From CAYJPV01 sp964396055 (GTDB taxonomy: Bacteria > Acidobacteriota > Vicinamibacteria > Vicinamibacterales > JAKQTR01), in the NCBI GenBank assembly GCA_964396055.1, contig CAYNDV010000148.1, positions 1 through 10,904 on the forward strand: DNA of 10,904 nt, written 5' to 3'. Made by a program: the position numbers and the translations under genes. Below the pieces are notes generated by a model that had not been told where the DNA came from, did not search any database, and saw only the letters and a program-made list of their open reading frames with translations. Numbering within the stretch: the stretch's first letter is position 1; every line of letters starts with the position of its first letter. Positions 1 through 5,031 of this stretch are shown here, piece by piece.

Positions 1-45
1 GTGTCAGGCCGGTGCCGGGTGTCCGGCGGCCGAGGCGGCGGGGCG

Positions 46-61
46 GGTCCGGCGCCGGACC
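46..61. repeat. Perfect 16-bp palindrome upstream of the sigma factor gene
   Basis: GGTCCGGCGCCGGACC reads the same on both strands. It lies about 50 bp upstream of the -10 element of the sigma factor gene. It could be an operator-like dyad or the stem (6 bp, 4-nt loop) of a hairpin ending a gene to the left. No T-run follows, so it is not a standard intrinsic terminator. In such GC-rich DNA a chance palindrome is possible. The rest of bases 1-109 shows no recognisable gene. Confidence 0.35.
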
Positions 62-109
62 GGCGGCCGGGGCGCTGATCGGGTTTCGTGCGGCCGCGGC
101 CGCCGCGCC

Positions 110-118
110 TGCTACAAT
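110..118 (+). promoter_or_regulatory. Extended -10 promoter element for the sigma factor gene
   Basis: TGCTACAAT matches an extended -10 (TG-n-TATAAT) with one mismatch, in an otherwise almost pure GC context. No good -35 box is seen at the normal distance, which fits extended -10 promoters. Transcription would begin near 125. That is beside an in-frame GTG (126) and about 20 nt before the ATG at 147. Confidence 0.6.
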
Positions 119-146
119 CCGCTTCGTGTCGAAGCACAAGGGCGAC

Positions 147-986
147 ATGTCGGCGGAAGCCGAGACCCTGCGGGCGTACCTGCAGGAGATCGCCCGCGTG
201 CCGCGCCTCTCGTCCGACGACGAGCGCGCGCTGGCTCACCGCGCCCGGGACGGCGACGAAGGCGCCCTGCAGCATCTCGTCGAGGCGAACCTGCGTTTCG
301 TCGTGTCGTTCGCCAAGCGCTACCGCGGCCTGGGCGTGCCGTTCCTGGACCTGATCCACGAGGGCAATCTCGGGCTGATCGAGGCGGCACGCCGGTTCGA
401 TCCGGCGCGCAACGTGAAGTTCATCACGTACGCCGTCTGGTGGATCCGGCAGGCGATCCTGCACCTGCTGTCGGACCAGACGCGCATCGTGTCGCTGCCC
501 GCGAAGCTCTCGGGGCCGGCCGCACGTCTGGCGGGCCGGGCGGCGGCCCTGTCGGGCGAACTGCACCGCACCCCGACCACGCACGAACTCGCCGAGGATC
601 TCGATATCTCCGACGCGGACGTCGACGCGCTCATCCGCATGGGCGGCGACGACGTGTCGTTGAGCGATCGTGTCGGCGTCGGCGACGACGACGGGCGGGA
701 ACTGGGCGACCTGCTGCCGCAGCACGTGGTGCCGCCGGTGGACGCCGAACTCGTGCACGACGCGGCGATGGGGCAGCTGCGCCGCGCCATGGACGACCTC
801 GACCCGCGCGAGCGCGAGGTCATGGAGCTGCGCTTCGGCCTCCAGGGCGGCGAACCGCTGACGCTCCAGGAGATCGGCGATCGGCTGGGCCTGTCGCGGG
901 AACGCGTGCGGCAGATCGAGTCGCGCGCCAAAGAACGTCTGCGGCGCAACCGCCGGCTCACCGGCCTGCGTTCCTCCCTGAACTGA
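147..986 (+). CDS. Sigma-70 family RNA polymerase sigma factor (RpoD-like, short)
   Basis: This 279-residue protein directs RNA polymerase to promoters. It has a short region 1.2 (about residues 8-26), a complete region 2 (48-108, including the NLRFVV, DLIHEGNLGLIEA and YAVWWIRQAI segments), region 3 (about 112-190), and region 4 ending in a helix-turn-helix (238-266, SRERVRQIE). It lacks the long N-terminal region 1.1 of housekeeping RpoD, so it is probably a group 2-type factor, although some phyla have short primary factors. In region 2.4 the glutamine equivalent to E. coli Q437 is kept (Q102), but the T440 and R441 positions are leucine and histidine. The frame is open back to position 12, but the -10 element at 110-118 lies inside that extension. 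I therefore chose ATG 147, which has AAGGG just upstream. GTG 126 is an alternative that would be nearly leaderless. Confidence 0.93.
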   Translation: MSAEAETLRAYLQEIARVPRLSSDDERALAHRARDGDEGALQHLVEANLRFVVSFAKRYRGLGVPFLDLIHEGNLGLIEAARRFDPARNVKFITYAVWWIRQAILHLLSDQTRIVSLPAKLSGPAARLAGRAAALSGELHRTPTTHELAEDLDISDADVDALIRMGGDDVSLSDRVGVGDDDGRELGDLLPQHVVPPVDAELVHDAAMGQLRRAMDDLDPREREVMELRFGLQGGEPLTLQEIGDRLGLSRERVRQIESRAKERLRRNRRLTGLRSSLN

Positions 987-1006
987 GGCGCGGCCGTCGG
1001 CAGGTG

Positions 1007-1015
1007 TGATATCGT
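1007..1015 (+). promoter_or_regulatory. Putative extended -10 element for the helicase-loader gene
   Basis: TGATATCGT resembles TG-n-TATAAT (4 of 6 in the hexamer, plus the TG). It sits 21 bp after the sigma factor stop codon and would start transcription near 1022, leaving a leader of about 45 nt before ATG 1069. It overlaps an upstream in-frame GTG (1006), which argues against that GTG as the start. Confidence 0.4.
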
Positions 1016-1068
1016 GCTGGCTCCTGTGGAAACCCCCGCCGGGCGCGACGGCCGGCTCGTGCTGTGTC

Positions 1069-1914
1069 ATGACCATGATCTGTCCCGTGTGTGAGGGCAC
1101 CGGCTGGCAGCCCTCGGACGAAGGCGGCGTGCGCCGCGTGCGGCGCTGCGACTGCTGGCGCGGCGAGGTGTCGGCCCGCCTGCTGGCCGACGCGCGGATT
1201 CCCCGGCGGTACCTGCACTGCGACTTCAGCAACTTCCGCGACTACAACGAGTCGCTGCGGCGGGCCTGCGCCCGCGCCCAGGTGCTGGCGCGCGAGTTTC
1301 CCGTCGTCGAACGCGGGCTGTTCCTCGAAGGGCCGCCGGGCGTCGGCAAGACGCACCTGGCCGTCGCCGTGCTGCGCGCCGCCGTGGTCGAGCGCGGAGC
1401 CCGGGGACTCTTCTACGACACCCGCGACCTGCTCCGCGTGATCCGCAGCACCTACGACCCCGTTGTCCGCACCACCGAACTCGACGTCCTGCGCCCCGTC
1501 ATGACCGCGGACCTGCTCGTGCTCGACGACCTCGGCGCCGAGAAGACGTCGGAGTGGGTGGAAGAAACGCTGAACCTCATCGTCAACACCCGCTACAACG
1601 AACGGCGTACGACGATCTTCACGTCGAACTACGAGGATCGGCCCGACGAGACCGATCCGAACACGCTCCTCTGCCGGATCGGCTTCCGCATGCGGTCGCG
1701 CCTGCACGAGATGTGCGACTTCCTGGATCTCGACGCCGCGGACTTCCGGGAGGCGCCGACCAACGCCGGTCCCGACGACCTGATCGCGCTGTGGAAACTG
1801 CAGCGGCAGCGCGGCGCCCGGCGCACGGCCGGCGTGCGGCCGGCGCCCGCCAAGGCGCAGTTGCGCGATCCCAGGCTCGAACTCAAGTGGCCCGGCGGCC
1901 GGGCCGGCACCTAG
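1069..1914 (+). CDS. DnaC/DnaI-like AAA+ ATPase with N-terminal cysteine motif (putative helicase loader)
   Basis: This 281-residue cytoplasmic ATPase belongs to the DnaC/DnaI/IstB group. Residues 5-29 carry CPVC-EGTGW followed by CDC, a likely zinc site of the CxxC...CxC type. The ATPase core has Walker A GPPGVGKTH (88-96), Walker B DLLVLDDLG (148-156) and a sensor-1-like TSNY. The IPRRY...FSNF stretch (44-56) just before the core is typical of DnaC-like loaders. No transposase gene lies next to it, so an IstB role is unlikely and loading of the replicative helicase DnaB is favoured. The start is uncertain: ATG 1069 and ATG 1075 are both in frame and neither has a Shine-Dalgarno sequence, but either keeps the cysteine motif. 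GTG 1006 would add 21 poorly conserved-looking residues and overlaps the promoter. hemW follows after 36 bp. Confidence 0.85.
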   Translation: MTMICPVCEGTGWQPSDEGGVRRVRRCDCWRGEVSARLLADARIPRRYLHCDFSNFRDYNESLRRACARAQVLAREFPVVERGLFLEGPPGVGKTHLAVAVLRAAVVERGARGLFYDTRDLLRVIRSTYDPVVRTTELDVLRPVMTADLLVLDDLGAEKTSEWVEETLNLIVNTRYNERRTTIFTSNYEDRPDETDPNTLLCRIGFRMRSRLHEMCDFLDLDAADFREAPTNAGPDDLIALWKLQRQRGARRTAGVRPAPAKAQLRDPRLELKWPGGRAGT

Positions 1915-1950
1915 GCTGCCCGCCGCCTGTCCTGGCGTCCGACCCGACCC

Positions 1951-3096
1951 ATGCCGCCTGCCGGTCTTTACGTGCACGTGCCGTTCTGTTCGGCGATCTG
2001 CACCTACTGCAACTTCAATCGCAGCCTGTTCGACGGCGCCCTGAAGGGGCGCTACCTGCGCGCGGTCGGGGACGACCTGCGGCGCACGGGGCGCGACCTG
2101 GCCGCCGGCGGCGACCCGATCGCGGTCGATACGATCTACTTCGGCGGCGGCACGCCGTCGCTGCTGGTTCCAGACGAGGTCGGCGCCATCCTCGCCGCGT
2201 GCCGCGACGCCTTCGCCGTCGATCCGGCGGCGGAAGTCACACTCGAGGCGAATCCCGAGACCGTGTCGGTCGGGTTGCTGACGGCGATGCGTGCGCACGG
2301 CGTCAACCGCCTCAGCTTCGGCGTGCAGTCGTTCCGCGACGACGAGTTGCGGCGGCTCGGCCGGATTCACTCGGCGGCCCGGGCGGTGCGGGCCGTCGAC
2401 GAGGCCCGCGCCGCCGGGTTCGACAACCTGAGCCTCGATCTCATGATGTGGCTGCCGGGCCAGTCGCTCGCCGACTGGGACGTGTCGCTCCAGGGCCTGA
2501 TCGCCCTTGCGCCGGAGCACGCGTCCCTCTACATGCTCGAGCTGTACCCGAACGCGCCGCTGAAGGAAGACATGGCGCGCGCGGGCTGGTCGCAGGTGCC
2601 GGACGACGACGCGGCGGCGATGTACGAACGGGCCATGTCCCTCCTGGAGGAGGCGGGGTATTGCCAGTACGAAATCAGCAACCTCGCGAGACCGGGGCGC
2701 GAGTCCCGGCACAACCTCAAGTACTGGACCGACGGCGAGTGGATCGGCGTCGGGCCCGGTGCCCACTCGACGTGGCGGGGCTGCCGCTGGAAGACGGTGG
2801 CGGGCACGGCGGACTACGCGGCGCGCATCGAGGCCGGCGACGACGCCCGCGTCGAGCACCGCGTCCTGTCGCCGGACGACCGCTGGCGCGAGGCCCTCAT
2901 GATGGGGCTCCGCCTGGTGGACGGCGTGTCCCTCGCGGTGTTCCGATCCACTTATGGACTTGATCTCCAGGCGCGCTATGGAGATGATCTTCGCCGGTTC
3001 CATGAGGCCGGCCTCGTGGCTGACGACGACGAGCGGGTCCGGCTGACAGGGCGGGGGAGGCTGCTCGCCAACGAGGTGTTGGCGGTTTTTTTCTGA
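1951..3096 (+). CDS. hemW: HemW, radical SAM heme chaperone (coproporphyrinogen III oxidase-like)
   Basis: This 381-residue cytoplasmic protein fits the full HemW length. The radical SAM cluster motif is C13-x3-C17-x2-C20 followed by NF, preceded by YVHVPF. GGGTPS (65-70) is the SAM-binding glycine motif. The HNLKYW stretch matches the HNxxYW motif conserved in HemW, followed by GVGPGAHS. The C-terminal part, from about residue 310, is the winged-helix-like domain usual for this family. The short CxxxCxxC without a fourth nearby cysteine separates HemW from true oxygen-independent oxidase HemN, which has CxxxCxxCxC. HemW is known to bind heme and deliver it to respiratory enzymes, so annotation as the oxidase should be avoided. 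It is probably co-transcribed with the upstream ATPase. ATG 1951 has no clear ribosome binding site, but it starts directly before the conserved N-terminus. Its last 30 bases contain a terminator. Confidence 0.93.
   Translation: MPPAGLYVHVPFCSAICTYCNFNRSLFDGALKGRYLRAVGDDLRRTGRDLAAGGDPIAVDTIYFGGGTPSLLVPDEVGAILAACRDAFAVDPAAEVTLEANPETVSVGLLTAMRAHGVNRLSFGVQSFRDDELRRLGRIHSAARAVRAVDEARAAGFDNLSLDLMMWLPGQSLADWDVSLQGLIALAPEHASLYMLELYPNAPLKEDMARAGWSQVPDDDAAAMYERAMSLLEEAGYCQYEISNLARPGRESRHNLKYWTDGEWIGVGPGAHSTWRGCRWKTVAGTADYAARIEAGDDARVEHRVLSPDDRWREALMMGLRLVDGVSLAVFRSTYGLDLQARYGDDLRRFHEAGLVADDDERVRLTGRGRLLANEVLAVFF
3065..3092 (+). terminator. Intrinsic terminator inside the 3' end of hemW
   Basis: CGCCAAC (3066-3072) and GTTGGCG (3078-3084) form a perfect 7-bp stem with a 5-nt loop, extended by a T-G wobble (3065/3085). 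Seven T residues follow at 3086-3092. The structure lies wholly within the hemW reading frame: the T-run encodes part of the C-terminal VFF and the stop codon (3094-3096) comes two bases later. It would end the sigma/ATPase/hemW transcript at or before the stop codon. Confidence 0.8.
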
Positions 3097-3108
3097 CCGC
3101 GTGTACGC

Positions 3109-3114
3109 TACACT
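3109..3114 (+). promoter_or_regulatory. Putative -10 element for the secreted-protein gene
   Basis: TACACT (4 of 6 to TATAAT) lies in the gap after the hemW terminator. It would start transcription near 3121, about 32 nt before ATG 3153. No convincing -35 box is seen. It lacks the TG extension seen at several other promoters here. Confidence 0.45.
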
Positions 3115-3140
3115 CGGCAGATTCACGAACGTTCTCGCGA

Positions 3141-3146
3141 AGGAGG
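3141..3146 (+). promoter_or_regulatory. Strong Shine-Dalgarno site
   Basis: AGGAGG, a full anti-16S match, stands 6 nt before ATG 3153 and fixes the start of the secreted protein. Most genes in this window lack so strong a site, which suggests this protein is made in quantity. Confidence 0.8.
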
Positions 3147-3152
3147 CCTTGC

Positions 3153-3671
3153 ATGCTCTCGACGTGGATGTCACCTGCTGCCGGTTGGCGGCGCGTCTTC
3201 ACTGCCCTGGTGCTCACCCTCGCCGCGCTGATCGTCTCTGCGGCCCCGGTCCTGGCCCAGGCTGCGCCCGCTCAGGCGGCACCGGCCCAGGCGGCCCCTG
3301 CGCCCCAGGCCCGGGTCTTCACGGGTGACGCGGGCATCATGTTCAATGTCATCAAGCCCGACAAGACGGCCGACTTCGAAATGGTGCTCGGTAAGCTGAA
3401 GGAAGCCCTCACCAAGAGCGAGAACCCGGTCCGCAAGCAGCAGGCGGCGGGCTGGCGCGTGTTCAAGCAGGTTGAGGCGCTGCCCAACGGCAACATCCTG
3501 TACGTCTTCTTCATCGACCCGTCGGTGAAGGACGCGGACTACACGGTGTCGCGTATCCTGGCCGAGGTCTTCCCGACCGAGGTGCAGGAGTTGTTCAAGG
3601 TGTACAGCGGCGCCTTCGCCGGCGGCGTGACCCTGGCCAACTACACGCTGGTCACGGATTTCGGCAAGTAA
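3153..3671 (+). CDS. Small secreted protein of unknown function with QAAPA linker
   Basis: This 172-residue protein was not recognised as a named family. The N-terminus has a signal peptide: arginines at 13-14, a hydrophobic stretch at about 15-34, and a likely cleavage site VLA-Q at 35/36. A low-complexity linker of three QAAPA units follows (36-50), then a globular domain of about 118 residues with no cysteines or obvious catalytic motif. The domain alternates probable beta strands (IMFNVIKP, NILYVFFIDP) with charged helices (FEMVLGKLKEALTK, VSRILAEVFP). This could be an alpha-beta barrel-like fold, but that is only a guess. The gene has its own promoter and a strong ribosome binding site and follows the hemW terminator, so it is probably a single-gene unit, well expressed. 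It is likely periplasmic. It converges on the minus-strand barrel gene. Confidence 0.8.
   Translation: MLSTWMSPAAGWRRVFTALVLTLAALIVSAAPVLAQAAPAQAAPAQAAPAPQARVFTGDAGIMFNVIKPDKTADFEMVLGKLKEALTKSENPVRKQQAAGWRVFKQVEALPNGNILYVFFIDPSVKDADYTVSRILAEVFPTEVQELFKVYSGAFAGGVTLANYTLVTDFGK
3258..3302 (+). repeat. Three 15-bp coding repeats (QAAPA linker)
   Basis: Three 15-bp units, each starting CAGGC and encoding Gln-Ala-Ala-Pro-Ala, lie directly after the predicted signal-peptide cleavage site. They differ only at wobble positions. This is a slippage-prone spacer that may vary in length between strains. Confidence 0.75.
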
Positions 3672-3686
3672 GCCGCGAGGGCAGTG

Positions 3687-3720
3687 GCGGCGGGGCGGGC
3701 CTCTGGTCCGCCCGCGCCGC
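3687..3720. terminator. GC-rich hairpin between convergent genes
   Basis: The sequence folds into a stem of 15 pairs with a TCT loop (3702-3704), one G-T pair (3699/3707) and one bulged base (G3714). It lies between the ends of the plus-strand secreted-protein gene (3671) and the minus-strand barrel gene (3748), where a two-way terminator is expected. No T-run follows on either strand, so termination may be Rho-dependent, or the hairpin may only protect the mRNA ends. Confidence 0.45.
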
Positions 3721-3747
3721 AGGCTCCCGCTGCCGCCTCCAGCCGCA

Positions 3748-4239
3748 TCAGAAGTTCAGGTTCAGCCCCGCGTACAGGCGCTGCTGCTGCTTGTCGGTGG
3801 CGCGCCCGTTGAGCGTCACCAGCCGGTAGTCGACGCGGATCCCGATCGGTCCCGCCAGTCCGATCTTCAGGCCGCCGCCGATGTGCAGCGACCAGCTGTT
3901 CGCCACCGTTACGTCGCCCAGCCGTTCCCGATACACGCCGGCGCCAGCCAGGCCGTACAGCTTGACACGTCCGGTGGGGGTCTCGGCGATCAACGCCGCG
4001 CTGCCCTCCTGGATGGACGACAGGCGTTTCTCGGTGTCCTCCGGCGCGAACGCATACTCAAGCTCGATCCCCACCAGCAGGATCTTCATGCCGAGCGAGA
4101 CGCCGCGCACCGGTTGGTTCTCGGTGGTACGGAACGTGCCTACGAATGCCGTGAGGTCGGCCTGAGCGTCTCTGGGCGTGCACAGCACTGTCAACGTCGC
4201 CAGGGCGGCCGCGAGCAGCAGGGGGAGTGGGCGTCGCAT
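3748..4239 (-). CDS. Small outer-membrane beta-barrel-like protein
   Basis: This 163-residue protein has a signal peptide (positive MRR, hydrophobic stretch 5-19, likely cleavage AQA-D at 27/28). The mature part alternates glycine- and aromatic-rich amphipathic strands and ends in LYAGLNLNF. A C-terminal phenylalanine preceded by alternating hydrophobics is the outer-membrane assembly signal recognised by the BAM complex. It is therefore probably a small barrel of about eight strands in the outer membrane. No enzyme motif is visible and the role is unknown. The frame is open to 4326, but ATG 4239 starts directly at the signal peptide and lies next to the -10 element, so the longer form is unlikely. 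The cysteine at residue 20 is preceded by leucine and is not a lipobox. Confidence 0.75.
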   Translation of the reverse strand: MRRPLPLLLAAALATLTVLCTPRDAQADLTAFVGTFRTTENQPVRGVSLGMKILLVGIELEYAFAPEDTEKRLSSIQEGSAALIAETPTGRVKLYGLAGAGVYRERLGDVTVANSWSLHIGGGLKIGLAGPIGIRVDYRLVTLNGRATDKQQQRLYAGLNLNF

Positions 4240-4249
4240 GATGCCGCCA

Positions 4250-4259
4250 ATGATAGTAT
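4250..4259. promoter_or_regulatory. Divergent promoter island with overlapping -10 elements
   Basis: This short AT-rich island lies between divergent genes. On the plus strand TAGTAT (4254-4259) is preceded by TG-A (4251-4253), an extended -10 for the lectin-like gene. On the minus strand TATCAT (complement of 4250-4255) or TACTAT (4253-4258) serves the barrel gene, with transcription starting only a few bases before ATG 4239. The two readings share bases, so polymerase binding in one direction should exclude the other. Confidence 0.45.
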
Positions 4260-4305
4260 GGATTCCGGCCCCGGTTGACAGCAGCAGCGGCGAGGAGGCA
4301 CGACC

Positions 4306-4935
4306 ATGATCGGGAGAACTCTGCACGGGTGGGCGGTGGCGGCGTGTGTGGCGGCAACCTCGGCCGTGGTGGCGGCCGACACCCTCTACCTGCGCGACGG
4401 CCGGCGCATCGAAGGCGAGCTGGTTCGCGTCGAGGACGGGCGCGTGGAGTTCCGCGAGTCGGGCGGCTGGAGCGGGCGCACCGTCCGGTTCGACCTCGAT
4501 GAGGTTCGGCGCATCGACTTCGACGACCGGGGCGGGGACTGGGACAGCGGGTCCTCCGGGAGCGGCCGGCCGCAGGGGATGCGCGAGCGCGAAGTGGTGG
4601 TGTCGGCTGATGTGCCCTGGGTCGACACGGGGATCGACGTGCGCGACGGCCAGACGGTCTACTTCCGGGCCGGGGGCCGCGTCCGGTGGGGCAAGAACCG
4701 CCAGGACGCCGCGGAGGGCGAGCGCAACTCACCCCACAACCCCGGCCGGCCCTTGCCGAACCGCCCCGCCGCGGCCCTCATCGGCAAGATCGGGGACGGC
4801 GACGGCGACGTGTTCTTCATCGGCGCGGACACGGGCGCGTTCAGGATGCGTGGCCGGGGCCGCCTGATGCTGGGCATCAACGATGACAACCTGAGCGACA
4901 ACAGCGGGAACTTCAGGGTGACGGTGTATTACTAG
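4306..4935 (+). CDS. Secreted protein with C-terminal LecA/PA-IL-like lectin domain
   Basis: This 209-residue protein has a signal peptide (1-24, probable cleavage VVAA-D). A beta-rich N-terminal module follows (25-72, with the DGRRIEGELVRVEDGRVEF pattern seen in small SH3-like repeats), then a Gly/Ser/Asp linker (73-92) and a domain at about 95-207. That domain has the VPWVDTGIDVRDGQTVYF start, the ALIGKIGDG and FFIGADTG centre, and the INDDNLSDNSGNF end of proteins related to Pseudomonas LecA. LecA binds calcium and galactose through an Asp and two adjacent Asn in NDVPGTYGNNSG. The matching stretch here is D193 and D198-N199, with a loop two residues shorter, so calcium binding is plausible but sugar specificity is uncertain. 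The start is fixed by GAGGAGG (4292-4298), 7 nt upstream. It is probably extracellular or cell-surface. The 8-bp repeat array begins in its stop codon. Confidence 0.75.
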   Translation: MIGRTLHGWAVAACVAATSAVVAADTLYLRDGRRIEGELVRVEDGRVEFRESGGWSGRTVRFDLDEVRRIDFDDRGGDWDSGSSGSGRPQGMREREVVVSADVPWVDTGIDVRDGQTVYFRAGGRVRWGKNRQDAAEGERNSPHNPGRPLPNRPAAALIGKIGDGDGDVFFIGADTGAFRMRGRGRLMLGINDDNLSDNSGNFRVTVYY

Positions 4936-5031
4936 GCCGTTCGGCCGTTCGGCCGTTGGGCCGTTGGGCCGAACGGCCAGAATGGCCGAACAGCCGAACG
5001 GCCGAACGGCCGAACGCCCGAACAGCCGATG
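4935..5031. repeat. 8-bp GGCCGTTC/GGCCGAAC array forming a large inverted repeat
   Basis: About twelve units of 8 bp fill the gap between two genes. First come GGCCGTTC (two copies) and GGCCGTTG (two copies). Seven units of GGCCGAAC or one-base variants follow, interrupted by a 9-bp GGCCAGAAT, and a last unit AGCCGATG closes the array. The second half is the reverse complement of the first: 4935-4970 pairs with 4984-5019 at 32 of 36 positions around a 13-nt loop. The first base is the last base of the upstream TAG, and the last three bases are the downstream ATG. In RNA it should form a very stable hairpin that could terminate transcription, protect the upstream message, or hide the start of the desaturase gene. 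Confidence 0.9.

Noticed and set aside
12..146. N-terminal extension of the sigma factor frame
   Set aside because: Its translation is low-complexity Arg/Gly/Ala, and the extended -10 element at 110-118 lies inside it. Sigma region 1.2 begins just after ATG 147.
1951..3096. Oxygen-independent coproporphyrinogen III oxidase (HemN)
   Set aside because: The cluster motif lacks the fourth nearby cysteine of HemN, and the length and HNxxYW motif match HemW.
958..3174. 738-codon open frame on the minus strand, opposite the helicase-loader and hemW genes
   Set aside because: It runs opposite two genes with complete family motifs and shows only Arg/Pro/Ala/Gly/Val/His/Gln-rich low-complexity sequence. 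Long antisense frames are expected at this GC content.
4180..4182. Lipoprotein cysteine in the barrel protein signal peptide (residue 20)
   Set aside because: The residue before it is leucine, not Gly/Ala/Ser, and a normal AQA-D cleavage site follows.
4275..4280. Perfect TTGACA -35 hexamer upstream of the lectin-like gene
   Set aside because: A -10 at normal spacing would fall in the GC-rich Shine-Dalgarno region (about 4298-4303), with transcription starting inside the gene. It is probably chance.
4935..5031. CRISPR-like array
   Set aside because: Units are only 8 bp, contiguous and without spacers, and they invert midway. No cas genes are nearby.
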